Source of the DNA: Janthinobacterium sp. GW458P
GTDB taxonomy: Bacteria; Pseudomonadota; Gammaproteobacteria; Burkholderiales; Burkholderiaceae_D
Assembly (NCBI RefSeq): GCF_002127585.1
Contig: NZ_NEGZ01000047.1
Coordinates: 13,967-46,166, forward strand
Direction of reading: 5' to 3'
Length of the DNA: 32,200 nucleotides
The notes beneath the pieces were generated by a model, which was not told the origin of the DNA, made no database searches, and worked only from the letters and a program-made list of their open reading frames with translations. This document shows, piece after piece, positions 7,946 to 16,540 of this stretch (its first letter is position 1; each line of letters begins with the position of its first letter). The position numbers and the translations under genes were made by a program.

Positions 7946-8920
7946 TCATGCATGCTGCCGATGCGGCGTCACGCTCACCCAGAAGCGCGTGCTCTGGCGC
8001 ACGTCGACGGGCAAGGTGCGCGTCAGCATGTCGAGCACCTGCCCCGTATCGGCCAGCGGGTAGATGCCTGACACGCGCAAGTGGGCGATGGCCGGATCGC
8101 AAGCCAGGCGCCCAGGGCGGTAGCGCGCCAGCTCGCCGATAAACTCCGCCAGCGGCATGTCGTGCGCCACCAGCATGCCGGCCGTCCACGCGTCTGCGCC
8201 GGCGGGCAAGGTCCGAATCGCGCCGATCTGCGCCGCCGTAAAGCTGGTTTGCCGGCCCGCCTGCAGCCTGCCCGCCGCATCGGGCGCATGTTCCAGTTGA
8301 ATGTCGACGGCACCGGCGAACACCCCCAGCTGCGTGCGGTCGCCTTCCATGCGGACGGCAAAGCGCGTGCCCACCGGTTGCAAGCGGCCTTGCGCCGTTT
8401 GCACGAAAAATGGCCGGCCGGCCGGGTCGCGCGCCGTAGTGACCATGATTTCGCCCTTCAGCAGCGTCACCAGGCGCTGGCCCGCGTCATAGCGCACGTC
8501 GATGCCGGACGCCGTATTGAGCGCGATGCGCGTGCCGTCATCCAGCACCACGTGGCGTAATTCTCCCGTGCCGGTACGGTAATCCGCGAACCAGAAACGC
8601 GCCTGTTCATCGCCGCCCGCCAGCCAGGCGCCGCCGCCCACGGCCAGCAACGCCAGCAGCTTGAGCGACTGCCGGCGCGCCGCATTCGCCTGCGCATGCG
8701 CGGGTTTGCGCGCCAGCGTGCCATGCGCCAGCGGCGCGGGCAAGGCACGCATGCGCGCCATGCAGCCTTCCACATGCTGCCAGGCTTGCTCATATTCGGG
8801 GTCGCTGTCGCGCCAGGCGCGCCACGCGTGCTCCACTTCCGCCGTCGCGTCGTTGGCCTGCAGGCGGACCAGCCATTCCACCGCTTGCAGGCTGGCCGCT
8901 TCCGGCGTGAAGGCGCCCAT
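7946..8920 (-). CDS. FecR-family anti-sigma regulator, 324 aa
   Basis: Inner-membrane protein that in this family relays the receptor's STN signal to the cognate ECF sigma factor. The N-terminal cytoplasmic domain (AVEWLVRLQ, HAWRAWRDSDPEYEQAW; residues about 10-52, DUF4880-like) binds sigma. One transmembrane segment lies at about 86-102 (LKLLALLAVGGGAWLAG). The periplasmic FecR domain spans about 115-205 (HVVLDDGTRIALNTASG, VTLLKGEIMV, PVGTRFAVR), and a C-terminal STN-like region contains GRLACDPAIAHLRVSGIY. The ATG at 8920 overlaps the sigma factor stop codon as TGATG, so the two genes are probably translationally coupled; an ATG nine codons upstream (8947) lies inside the sigma gene and is less likely. 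Confidence 0.92.
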   Translation of the reverse strand: MGAFTPEAASLQAVEWLVRLQANDATAEVEHAWRAWRDSDPEYEQAWQHVEGCMARMRALPAPLAHGTLARKPAHAQANAARRQSLKLLALLAVGGGAWLAGGDEQARFWFADYRTGTGELRHVVLDDGTRIALNTASGIDVRYDAGQRLVTLLKGEIMVTTARDPAGRPFFVQTAQGRLQPVGTRFAVRMEGDRTQLGVFAGAVDIQLEHAPDAAGRLQAGRQTSFTAAQIGAIRTLPAGADAWTAGMLVAHDMPLAEFIGELARYRPGRLACDPAIAHLRVSGIYPLADTGQVLDMLTRTLPVDVRQSTRFWVSVTPHRQHA

Positions 8921-9432
8921 CACGATGCCGGATGCGCAAAGAAACACCGGTGCATGGCTTTGACCAGGTAGCGCTGCACGGTGGCCAGCGAGACATTCAG
9001 TTCCAGCGCGATGGCCGCCTGCGGCATGCCATCGAGCTGCGCCAGCAGAAAGGCGCGGCGCACGGCAGGCGCCAGGCCATCGAGGCGGCGGTCGATGTCG
9101 AACAGGGCTTCGAGCAGGATCGCCTGCGCCTCGGGATCGGGCGCGTGCTGCGCCGGCAGGCTGGCCAGCGTTTCCAGGTAGGCCGCCTCCAGGTCGCGCC
9201 GGCGGTACAGATTGCCCAGCACCCCCTTGGCCACCGTCGTCAGGAAGGCGCGCGGCTCGCGTGCGGCGATGCTTTCCTCGCGATTGAGCAGGCGCATGAA
9301 GGTGTCGTGCGCCACGTCGGCCGCATCAAAGGCGTTGCCCAGCTTGTGCCTGAGCCAGCCTTGCAGCCAGCGGTGGTGATCGTGATACAGGCTGCCCACC
9401 TCCTGGTGAACGCCGGGTTGGGCAGCCGACAC
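8920..9432 (-). CDS. FecI-type ECF RNA polymerase sigma factor, 170 aa
   Basis: Extracytoplasmic-function sigma factor of the iron-starvation (FecI/PvdS) group, expected to transcribe the downstream siderophore receptor gene. Region 2 is at about residues 13-75 (SLYHDHHRWLQGWLRHKLGN, AADVAHDTFMRLL, PRAFLTTVAKG) and region 4 at about 107-160 (LAPAVRRAFLLAQLDGMPQ, helix-turn-helix ALELNVSLATVQRYL). The usual length of about 170 residues is reached with a GTG start at 9430-9432, which has GGGAG upstream; the ORF extends 75 codons further, but that part crosses the Fur box and has no sigma homology. First gene of the sigma/anti-sigma/receptor unit. Confidence 0.92.
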   Translation of the reverse strand: MSAAQPGVHQEVGSLYHDHHRWLQGWLRHKLGNAFDAADVAHDTFMRLLNREESIAAREPRAFLTTVAKGVLGNLYRRRDLEAAYLETLASLPAQHAPDPEAQAILLEALFDIDRRLDGLAPAVRRAFLLAQLDGMPQAAIALELNVSLATVQRYLVKAMHRCFFAHPAS

Positions 9433-9457
9433 GTCGCATACTCCCTGGTTCGCAAAT

Positions 9458-9476
9458 AATAATGATTCGCATTCTA
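9458..9476 (-). promoter_or_regulatory. Fur box upstream of the ECF sigma factor gene
   Basis: The plus-strand sequence is AATAATGATTCGCATTCTA. Read on the minus strand it matches the 19-bp Fur consensus GATAATGATAATCATTATC at 14 positions. It lies about 25 bases upstream of the sigma factor start codon. This indicates iron repression of the sigma/anti-sigma/receptor unit by Fur, in line with the gene family. Confidence 0.8.
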
Positions 9477-9682
9477 TATCTATGCGGTGCTGCGGCGCAA
9501 GCGCCCGGCAAATGCCTGCCTGACGCGCTGCTTGCAAACGCTGCCATGATGATCGCGTCCGCCGGCGTAGCGCACGTTGCAAGTTCTGCAGAGCGCGCCC
9601 AGATACGCGGCAATGATAGTATTGGCAACACTTCAACACGCAGGCCTCCCTGGCCATGCATCCACACTATTGAAAGGCAACC

Positions 9683-10195
9683 ATGCTGCTATCTGAACTG
9701 CTGACCAAGCTCACCTGCGGCGACCTGGAAGGCGAGGAACTGGACGAAGCCGTCACCGCCATCACTGCTGCGCCCTCCGCGCCACGCAACGAGTGGGTCG
9801 ACAGCGATGCGCAAGCCTACACGGACGCGATCCTCTTGCACCTGGCCTGCTATACGGCGTCGAGCGACAAGCTCGATGAACTGCACGAACAGATACAGGA
9901 CATGTTCGACGAATTCCCCGACTTCCCGTACGAGATGCTCGAGGACAGCGGCGGCAGCGCGCTGCCCTATTTCGAATGGCTGGACACGGAACTGGCGCAG
10001 CGCGCCGTGGACGACGGCGGCTATGAGCTGATCCAGATCGACGGCAACGGCTCCGACGAAATGGATGCGCTGGTGGTGTACCGGCGCGATACAGACGACA
10101 TCATCCAGGCGGCGGCATTGATGGGAGTGACGATAGTCCGGCCGCTCACTTACTATCGCGGCATTGAAGCGACGGTGGGCAAGCGGCCGTTCTGA
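9683..10195 (+). CDS. Acidic hypothetical protein, 170 aa
   Basis: Function not recognised. It starts with a clear AAAGG about six bases upstream of the ATG. The protein is strongly acidic, rich in Asp and Glu throughout (for example DELHEQIQDMFDEFPDFPYE), with no signal peptide or membrane segment, and looks like a soluble cytoplasmic protein. The C-terminal half (YELIQIDGNGSDEMDALVVYRR, then AALMGVTIVRPLTYY) has an alternating strand/helix pattern. It is divergent from the Fur-controlled sigma gene across 250 bp and convergent, 10 bp apart, with the DUF3472 lipoprotein gene, so context does not reveal a job. Codon use matches its neighbours, so it is probably a real, vertically kept gene. 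Confidence 0.75.
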   Translation: MLLSELLTKLTCGDLEGEELDEAVTAITAAPSAPRNEWVDSDAQAYTDAILLHLACYTASSDKLDELHEQIQDMFDEFPDFPYEMLEDSGGSALPYFEWLDTELAQRAVDDGGYELIQIDGNGSDEMDALVVYRRDTDDIIQAAALMGVTIVRPLTYYRGIEATVGKRPF

Positions 10196-10205
10196 GAGAC
10201 CACGC

Positions 10206-11513
10206 CTATTGCACCGGCAAGGCGCTCACATCGACGGCGGGCGGCAGGCCCGTGGCCGGGCGCGTGAAGTTCTGGCTGGTCTTCACGTAGTCGGCAAAGA
10301 AGCCGCCGTTATGCAGGTAGAACCTGCCGTTTTCCACGCCGCCCGCGTAATCCATGCGCTGCGCATTGGTGGCCGTGGCGTCGCCCGTGAAGCGCCCCGC
10401 CGTCACTTCCGACCAGGTGCCCGATGCACTCCTTGCCCACTGGTTGCCGAACTGGACGCGGCGCTCCGTGTGGCCCAGGGTGTCGATGAAATTCTCGAGG
10501 AAGGAATGCACGCCCGTCAAATAGGTGGAAATCGCCGGCCGCTTCCAGGTGGCGATATAGCGCCACTTGCCCGTCTCGGGCGCGAAGAACCAGGCCGAGT
10601 AATCGCTGCCGCCATTGCCGTCGGGCCGCGCGCGCGTGATGAAACGGTACGTCGTGCCGGCAGCCCAGTTATACGACAGATAGGTCTGCCCGCCCGTGCC
10701 CTCGCCGCCGAACGCATTGTCGACCACGCCGGCGCCCTTGCTGACCAGGGTGGTCTTCGCGCCATTGTCGGCGTCCCACACGGAGAACAGTATCCAGCGC
10801 TCGCCGGGCGATTTCACCTGGATGCCCATGTAGCCCTGGCCAAAGCCGTTGGCCATGAAGTAGGAGCCGACAGCGTCCTGGCCCACGGGGATCGTCATCT
10901 CGTTATAAAAATACTCGGTATTGGCCGGTACCGCGTAGCCCATGTGCACGGACGGGCCGCGCCGCGACCAGTAGTAATTGGCGGGATCGTTGGCGTAATT
11001 GAGCGCGGCGTTCGCCGTCACCTTCAGCGCCGCAACGTCGCCAAACGTGGCCTTTGCGCGCGACAGTCCCTGCAAGTCCACCTTCACATAGCCGGCCGCC
11101 GCCACGTTCACCGTGCCCACGGCATAGGTCTTGCGCTCCTTGCCGGCCAGCTTGACGTCGAACGGCGTGCCGTTGATCTTCACGCGGATGGTGCTGTTGC
11201 CGCCGTCGGCCAGGCTGGCGTCGAGCGCCACCTGCACGGGGCCCGCCCCGGCCACGCGGAAGTAGGTGCTGGCGACGGCAGCGGGATTGCTCCAGCCGGA
11301 CAGGCCGCGCTCGCTGATGACGGCGCCCTCATTCCCGCTCGTGATGAAGGCGTTGCCAGCCAGTTCCACGGTGGCGGACGTGGCGGGCGCGGCCACGCTG
11401 GCGGCCAGCAAGGCCGTATTGCCGTTGCCCGTGGCGGTGGCGCCGCCGCAGGCCGCCAGCAGCAAGGGCATGACGGGAAGGATGGCATGGAATAATGCAC
11501 TTCTGTGTTTCAT
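10206..11513 (-). CDS. DUF3472-domain lipoprotein with N-terminal DUF5077-like domain, 435 aa
   Basis: The N-terminus is a lipoprotein signal with lipobox LLAAC (Cys22), so the protein is predicted to be membrane-anchored in the periplasm or outer membrane. Residues about 45-165 resemble a DUF5077 beta-sandwich (VELAGNAFITSGNEGAVISE, TIRVKINGTPFDVKLAG); residues about 170-420 match DUF3472 (YWSRRGPSVHMGYAVP, FYNEMTIPVG, GYMGIQVKSPGERWILFSVW, RRVQFGNQWAR). Neither domain has a settled function, though both are common beside polysaccharide-degrading enzymes. CAGGAGACGTCG precedes the ATG. It is the last gene of the minus-strand GalNAc unit, but a strong intrinsic terminator lies between it and the GH109 gene, so it may use its own promoter or read-through. 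I infer a role in glycan binding or processing from context only. Confidence 0.85.
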   Translation of the reverse strand: MKHRSALFHAILPVMPLLLAACGGATATGNGNTALLAASVAAPATSATVELAGNAFITSGNEGAVISERGLSGWSNPAAVASTYFRVAGAGPVQVALDASLADGGNSTIRVKINGTPFDVKLAGKERKTYAVGTVNVAAAGYVKVDLQGLSRAKATFGDVAALKVTANAALNYANDPANYYWSRRGPSVHMGYAVPANTEYFYNEMTIPVGQDAVGSYFMANGFGQGYMGIQVKSPGERWILFSVWDADNGAKTTLVSKGAGVVDNAFGGEGTGGQTYLSYNWAAGTTYRFITRARPDGNGGSDYSAWFFAPETGKWRYIATWKRPAISTYLTGVHSFLENFIDTLGHTERRVQFGNQWARSASGTWSEVTAGRFTGDATATNAQRMDYAGGVENGRFYLHNGGFFADYVKTSQNFTRPATGLPPAVDVSALPVQ

Positions 11514-11596
11514 CGACGTCTCCTGGTGGTGAAGCTTTGCGACGGGCGAACACTGGCCTGCGCACCTGCGCCGCGGTTGAAAAACGCATGGGGATA

Positions 11597-11633
11597 GAAA
11601 AAACCCGCTACGGCAACTGGTGCGGTAGCGGGT
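11597..11633 (-). terminator. Intrinsic terminator downstream of the GH109 gene
   Basis: A perfect nine-base-pair stem, ACCCGCTAC (11603-11611) with GTAGCGGGT (11625-11633), and a 13-base loop. On the minus strand it is followed at once by a run of six T (plus-strand A at 11598-11603). It begins ten bases past the GH109 stop codon and should end most transcripts before the DUF3472 gene. Confidence 0.85.
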
Positions 11634-11642
11634 CGTTAAGGC

Positions 11643-13034
11643 TTAGTACTTGCCGTCGAGGGCGAAGATCGGCTTGCGCGATTTCCACTGCCCGCCCGTG
11701 AAGTCCGGGAAATCCAGGGTCTGGAAGTTGGCGGCGATCGACTGCTCGGACAGGGGCGTGATGGCGCTCCACGTCACGGCGTCGTAGATATCGATCGGCA
11801 TCGGCGCGTTGGCCTTCAATGCTTCGACAAAGGCGTGGATGACGAAGAAGTCCATGCCGCCGTGGCCCGCGCCTTCGGCCTGCGCCGCGTACTTGCGCCA
11901 AACGGGGTGGTCATACTTGTCCTGGTAGAGTTTGAAATCGTCCCACTGGTGCGGCTTGCTGACGCCTTCGATGTGGATGGAATTATTCAGGTCCATCCAC
12001 AGGCCGTCCGTGCCTTGCACGCGGAAGCCCAGCGAGTACGGGCGCGGCAGGCTGGTATCGTGCTGCAGGATGATGGTTTCGCCGTTCTCGCAGGCCAGGG
12101 TGGTGGTGACGATATCGCCCAGCTTGAATTTCACCTTGGCGTTCGCATGCTGCGCGCCGCCCGGCTGCTTGACGATGTAGTCGTGCAAGCCGCGCGCCTT
12201 GCTGGCGAAGGCGTTGATGCGCGTAAAGCGGTTGCCGCGGTTGATGTTGGTGTACATGGCGCACGGGCCGATGCCGTGGCTCGGATACAGTTCGCCGTTG
12301 CGCTCGACCGAGTGCTGCGTGCGCCAATGGGCTTCCGACCAGCCCTTCTCTCCGAATTCCACGCCGCCGCCGTACGGCTTGGCGGGATTGCCGCTGTTGA
12401 ATTTGACGGCGCGCAGATCGTGCTGATAGCCGCCCTGCAGGTGCAGCAGTTCGCCGAACAGGCCGGCGCGCACCATCTGCAGCGCCGCCATCACGTCGCG
12501 GCGGTAGCACACGTTTTCCAGCAACATGTACGGCGTACCGGTCTTCAACTGGGTATTCAGGACATCCCAGTGGTCTTGCAGGGTGATGCCGGCCACCACT
12601 TCGCAGCCGACGGCGATTTTCGCCTGCATGGCGGCAATCGCCATCGGTGCGTGGAATTCCCACGGCGTGGCGATGATCACGCCATCGAGGCCGCCCGCGT
12701 CCAGCATGCGCTTGTAGGCTTTCTGGTCGCGGTCTTCGCCATACGTGCGCGGACGCGGCTTGCCGGCTTTTGCCACCTGGCCCAGCGCGTGTTTCAGCAT
12801 GATCGGTTCGATATCGCACAGGGCCACCACTTCCACGTCGTCGCGGCGCACCAGTTCGGCCAGCAGCACCTGGCCGCGCATGCCCGTGCCGATCACGCCC
12901 AGGCGGACCTTGTCGCGGCCGGCCACAGGGGCGGCGTTGGCGTCGCCGGGCAGCAGTGCGCTGCCGGCCATGGCGCCACCGGCCAGCGCGGCGCTGGCGG
13001 AGAGGAAATTGCGTCGATTGATTTGTGTTGTCAT
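11643..13034 (-). CDS. GH109 family glycosidase, predicted NAD-dependent alpha-N-acetylgalactosaminidase, Tat-exported, 463 aa
   Basis: A Gfo/Idh/MocA-fold protein of glycoside hydrolase family 109, which removes alpha-linked GalNAc by a NAD-dependent redox mechanism. Residues 7-30 form a Tat signal (RRNFLSASAALAGG). The NAD-binding Rossmann motif GVIGTGMRG is at 46-54. Family hallmarks follow: ATPWEFHAPMA, EVVAGITLQDHWDVLNT (145-161), ENVCYRRDVM (173-182), HLQGGYQHDLR (198-208) and ELYPSHGIGP (248-257). Tyr203, Tyr250 and His253 fall where I recall active-site residues of the Elizabethkingia enzyme. Tat export is expected for a protein that folds with its cofactor before reaching the periplasm. 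It follows TonB receptor 1 on the same strand with a 66-bp gap holding a GC-rich hairpin. A generic Gfo/Idh/MocA oxidoreductase is the alternative, but the GH109 motifs are strong. Confidence 0.92.
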   Translation of the reverse strand: MTTQINRRNFLSASAALAGGAMAGSALLPGDANAAPVAGRDKVRLGVIGTGMRGQVLLAELVRRDDVEVVALCDIEPIMLKHALGQVAKAGKPRPRTYGEDRDQKAYKRMLDAGGLDGVIIATPWEFHAPMAIAAMQAKIAVGCEVVAGITLQDHWDVLNTQLKTGTPYMLLENVCYRRDVMAALQMVRAGLFGELLHLQGGYQHDLRAVKFNSGNPAKPYGGGVEFGEKGWSEAHWRTQHSVERNGELYPSHGIGPCAMYTNINRGNRFTRINAFASKARGLHDYIVKQPGGAQHANAKVKFKLGDIVTTTLACENGETIILQHDTSLPRPYSLGFRVQGTDGLWMDLNNSIHIEGVSKPHQWDDFKLYQDKYDHPVWRKYAAQAEGAGHGGMDFFVIHAFVEALKANAPMPIDIYDAVTWSAITPLSEQSIAANFQTLDFPDFTGGQWKSRKPIFALDGKY

Positions 13035-13069
13035 TGGTCTCTACTCGCTTCCGTTGGTAATGATCGTCA

Positions 13070-13093
13070 CCGGCCCGCCGCACGGCGGGCCGG
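13070..13093 (-). terminator. GC-rich intercistronic hairpin between TonB receptor 1 and GH109
   Basis: CCGGCCCGCCG (13070-13080) and CGGCGGGCCGG (13083-13093) are perfect inverted repeats separated by CA, giving in practice a nine-base-pair stem with a six-base loop. No T run follows on the minus strand. It is more likely an attenuating or RNA-stabilising element than a full terminator. Confidence 0.5.
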
Positions 13094-13100
13094 CTGCAGT

Positions 13101-16100
13101 TTAATAGGTGTATTCAGCCGTAAAGCGCACGGAACGCGGCGCCGTGCGTCCATCGACCTGCAGGTAATTGCGGGAGATGGCGCCATGGTCTTCGCGCGTT
13201 TCGGTGTAACGGGTCACGGTCTGGCTGTTGAACACATTGAACACGTCCACTTTCAGGCTCAGGCCTTTGACGGCGCTGGGAGTATAGGCCACATTCATGT
13301 CCAGCTGGGCTTGCCATGGCAGGCGGCCCTGGCTGCCGCGCGGCGCCGGCTTGCCATTGCAATAGAAGTAGGAATCGCCGTAATTGTTCTCGAACTTCAG
13401 GTTATCGGGCAGCGCGCCGATGCAGTTGCGCGGCGCACCCGAGATCAGCGACAGGTTGGCGCCCACCATCACGTCCGGGATGAGCTGCATGAAGCCGTAG
13501 GCCTTGAAGGCGTGGCGGTGGTCGCCCGGCAGGTAGCCATACGCGTTGTACATCAATTCCTTGTGGTCGTCGCTCACCGTCAGGCCCACGTCGCCGCCGC
13601 CGATGCTGTCCGTCTGGCCTTCCATATTGCCCTTCAGGCCGGACAAGGTGTAGGTCAGCTTGCCGTACCAGCCATCCGTGTACGGGTGCTCGATGAACAT
13701 GTTCAAGGCGCGGTAGGTGCGCGATGGCAGCGGGTTGCCCCACTCCGCCGCCGAAATATCCACTCGGCGCAGGCCCTTGCCATCGTCAAAGTCCACCATC
13801 AGGCTGTTGTCGCGGCCCGGGTTGATGATGGCGCACTGGAAGCCGCTCCAGTTGCCCGTATCGACGCCGTTGCGCGTGGCCCAGGCTTGCAGCGGACGCT
13901 CGTCGCAGGTGTCGTCGTTGGTGTCGTTCAGCTTGCGGTACAGGAAGCTGGCGCCCACCACCAGCTTCTTGCTCAGGGCGCGTTCGAAGCCCAGCGAGAA
14001 TTCATCCTGCGACAGCGGCTTGAGGCCGACGGCCGTCACTTCGCGCGCATCGCGGCTCTGTCCATACGCGTTGTTGGCCGAATACGGCTTGCTGATGGCG
14101 TGCAGGCCCGTCGGCGCGCCCGTGACGGGATCGACGCCCGTGTAGGTGAACATCTCGCTGGTGGCCAGGAAGGGGCTGGCCATGTTGCTCGACAAATTCG
14201 ACGGCACCGGCAAGTGGTAACGGCCGCCATTGGCGAAGAATTTCAGGGTGCCGTCGCCCAGGTAATCCCAGGTGGCGCCCACGCGGGGAGCGATCATGTT
14301 GCGCTGTGAAATGAAGGCCACGCCATCGGTGCTGTAGTTGGTGAACTGTTCGCGGCGCAGGCCCAGGTCCAGCAGCACCCGTTCCGTGACCTGGTAGTGA
14401 TCCTGAATGTACTGCGCCGATTGCACGCTGGTCGGACGCGCCAGGTTGGCGTTCAATTCCTTGCTGACGTAATAGCCATCCTTGCCGTAGCCGTTGCCCT
14501 GTGCCGGCGTTTCAAAGGCGCCGTTGATCAGGAGCGTCGGATCCTTGACCTTCTCGTATCTCCAGCGGTAGCCGCCGGCCAGGCTCAGGCCCACTTTCGA
14601 TTCCACGTCGATGCGGTCGATGCCGCCGCGCAGCGAATGCTTGCCCAGCTTGTATTCCAGGTCCAGGCGCTTGGCCTTCTGGCGGTCTTCCGACGACGGG
14701 TCGACCAGAGTACCGGTCACCGTTTGCGGATTGGCGTACGTCAGGCCAGGCACCTGGGTCGATTCATTCGACGACGTTTGCGCCAGCAGCGGATTGTAGC
14801 CTTCCGGGGTACGGCGGTGCGAAGTGCGCGACTGCCCCATCATCGCCGTCACCGTCAGGTTATCCGTCAGGTAGCCCGTGTACTTGAAGATGTCGACATT
14901 CGCGCCCGGCGCGGCCGACGAGCCGCAGCAGTTGAAGGTGGTCTCGCTCCCGCCGCCAGGCACGTTGTTGCGTTTCAAGGTGGTATAGTCGAAACCATAG
15001 CTCTGGCTGTCCGTCGTCGTGCGGTCATACAGCTTGGTATATTCAAAGTGATGGTCGTCCGTCAGGTTGTAGTCCAGCTTGGCCATCATGCGGTCAACCT
15101 TGCTCTTGCTCTCGCGCCAGCCGTTCGGCAGCACCTTGTCGACCAGGTCGTCGCGCGCACCGGCGACGGCACCGCCGTCCGTGCGCGTCTGTTCCAGCGC
15201 CACGAAGGCGAACAGCTTGTTCTTGATCAGCGGTCCGCTGCCGTACAGGCCGACGACCTTGCTGGTGCTGCCGTTATCGCGGTTCCAGTACTTCAAGGTG
15301 CCATCCGTCTTCGGATTGGCGCCCGTGTTCGGGTAATACCGGTTTTCCGTCGTGCCCTTCAGCGAGCGGGGGATGATGGAGACCTTGCCGCCGAATTCGA
15401 CCTTGTTGCCGCCGCTCTTGGTGGTGATATTGATCACGCCGCCCGTGGAGCGGCCGAATTCCGAACCATAGCCGCCCGACAGCACCTGCAGGTTGGAGAT
15501 CGCGCCGAACGGCAGCTCCGACGCGCCCACCTGGGTCAGGAGGTTAGTGATGGGGAAGCCGTTGACGTAGAACGCATTTTCGGACTGGCCCGAGCCGCCG
15601 ATCGATGGTGCATTGCCATACACGCTGTTGGTGCCGCGCGAAACGCCCGGCGTCAGCTGCACGATGGAGGCGACATCGTTACCGACTGGTAACGCCTTGA
15701 GCTCCTTGGCCGTGAAGATCACGCCATTGTTGGTGTTCGACACGTCGATCGGATTGCGCGACGCCTTCACCACGACGGTCTGTTCCTGGCCCACGGGGCC
15801 GGGCGCGCTGGCCGGGCCGAAGTTGGCTTCGGCGCCCGCGCCGATCAGGGCCTCGACTTCCTGCGTCGCTTCGACCGCACCGGCGCGCAGCACGCGCACC
15901 GCGTAGCGGCCCGGCGGCATGGAGTTGGCCACGTAGCGGCCCGACGCATCGGGCGTCAGGGTGCGCTGCACGCCCGTCGCCAGGTTTTCCAGCACCACGG
16001 TGGCGCCGGCCGGCGCGCTCACTTCGCCGAAAATGGTACTGGTGGCGTTCGACTGTGCCCAGGCCTGGCCTGGCACGCCGGCCGCCAGGGCGATGACGAT

Positions 16101-16148
16101 GGCGGCGGCGCGGCTGATGTCGCGCAATTTGAGTCGTGTGCTATGCAT
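13101..16148 (-). CDS. TonB-dependent receptor with N-terminal carboxypeptidase-regulatory-like domain (receptor 1), 1015 aa
   Basis: Outer-membrane, TonB-powered importer, here probably for GalNAc-containing oligosaccharides. Domains in order: signal peptide to about residue 31 (ending GQAWA); a carboxypeptidase-D-regulatory-like beta-sandwich at about 36-105 (TIFGEVSAPAGATVVLENLA, DASGRYVANSMPPGRYAVRV); TonB-box-like QTVVVKAS; plug at about 140-250 (LKALPVGNDVASIVQLTPGV, ISNLQVLSGGYGSEFGRSTG, GGVINITTKSGG); and a large barrel ending in Tyr of FTAEYTY. This is the Oar-like layout seen for many carbohydrate receptors. The second of two nearby ATGs is used as start because GGAG lies six bases before it and the first has no ribosome binding site. 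It heads the unit with GH109 and follows a promoter region duplicated from the GH31-agaS region. The substrate is inferred from neighbours. Confidence 0.9.
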   Translation of the reverse strand: MHSTRLKLRDISRAAAIVIALAAGVPGQAWAQSNATSTIFGEVSAPAGATVVLENLATGVQRTLTPDASGRYVANSMPPGRYAVRVLRAGAVEATQEVEALIGAGAEANFGPASAPGPVGQEQTVVVKASRNPIDVSNTNNGVIFTAKELKALPVGNDVASIVQLTPGVSRGTNSVYGNAPSIGGSGQSENAFYVNGFPITNLLTQVGASELPFGAISNLQVLSGGYGSEFGRSTGGVINITTKSGGNKVEFGGKVSIIPRSLKGTTENRYYPNTGANPKTDGTLKYWNRDNGSTSKVVGLYGSGPLIKNKLFAFVALEQTRTDGGAVAGARDDLVDKVLPNGWRESKSKVDRMMAKLDYNLTDDHHFEYTKLYDRTTTDSQSYGFDYTTLKRNNVPGGGSETTFNCCGSSAAPGANVDIFKYTGYLTDNLTVTAMMGQSRTSHRRTPEGYNPLLAQTSSNESTQVPGLTYANPQTVTGTLVDPSSEDRQKAKRLDLEYKLGKHSLRGGIDRIDVESKVGLSLAGGYRWRYEKVKDPTLLINGAFETPAQGNGYGKDGYYVSKELNANLARPTSVQSAQYIQDHYQVTERVLLDLGLRREQFTNYSTDGVAFISQRNMIAPRVGATWDYLGDGTLKFFANGGRYHLPVPSNLSSNMASPFLATSEMFTYTGVDPVTGAPTGLHAISKPYSANNAYGQSRDAREVTAVGLKPLSQDEFSLGFERALSKKLVVGASFLYRKLNDTNDDTCDERPLQAWATRNGVDTGNWSGFQCAIINPGRDNSLMVDFDDGKGLRRVDISAAEWGNPLPSRTYRALNMFIEHPYTDGWYGKLTYTLSGLKGNMEGQTDSIGGGDVGLTVSDDHKELMYNAYGYLPGDHRHAFKAYGFMQLIPDVMVGANLSLISGAPRNCIGALPDNLKFENNYGDSYFYCNGKPAPRGSQGRLPWQAQLDMNVAYTPSAVKGLSLKVDVFNVFNSQTVTRYTETREDHGAISRNYLQVDGRTAPRSVRFTAEYTY

Positions 16149-16300
16149 GGGTGTCTCCATCTATTCGAGGGTTATCGGCGCCTTCCCTCGCTCCGTGACG
16201 AAGCCGTGGGGCGCCATTTTTATGGTGATCGTCGGAAGGCGGAGCCAGGCAGTTGCACCTTCCGGGAAACCAGTCCGTATCGGCTGATTTTCGTTTTCTT

Positions 16301-16439
16301 GGAAATACTTTAAAAAGAAAAATAACTACCGTCAATGAAAAGAAAGTAATAACGCAAATTTATCTCTAAAATGAGCAAATAAATGCGATTTATCTTTCGT
16401 TTTAATGAGTTTCTCCGCAGATAACTTTCGCTATCGTGG
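16301..16439 (-). repeat. Regulatory block, copy A (upstream of TonB receptor 1)
   Basis: Aligns without gaps to 23063-23201 upstream of GH31: 100 of 139 bases identical by hand count, and 52 of the first 60. Conservation is highest over the promoter (16307-16335), the adjacent AGAAAG (reverse of CTTTCT), the CTTTCGTTTT / CTTACGTTTT position near 16394, and the final CTTTCG-N-TATCGTGG (from 16425). Both copies have the same orientation relative to a minus-strand GalNAc gene. Confidence 0.85.
16307..16335 (-). promoter_or_regulatory. Predicted sigma-70 promoter for TonB receptor 1
   Basis: On the minus strand: -35 TTGACG (plus 16330-16335), a 17-base spacer, -10 TAAAGT (plus 16307-16312). The identical hexamers and spacing occur upstream of GH31. 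An AGAAAG/CTTTCT element sits just upstream of the -35 box, a plausible repressor site. Confidence 0.7.
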
Positions 16440-16540
16440 TGTGGCAGATACACGCGCACACAAGGAGACCGTCGGGAAGGCACAAATCGCGCAGTGACGG
16501 GGAGAGAAAAACGCGAAAGACGACAGGACAATCGCCCATA

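Noticed and set aside
11835..14309. 824-codon plus-strand ORF opposite GH109 and TonB receptor 1
   Set aside because: It spans two real genes and their intergenic gap on the other strand and has low-complexity composition without recognisable motifs.
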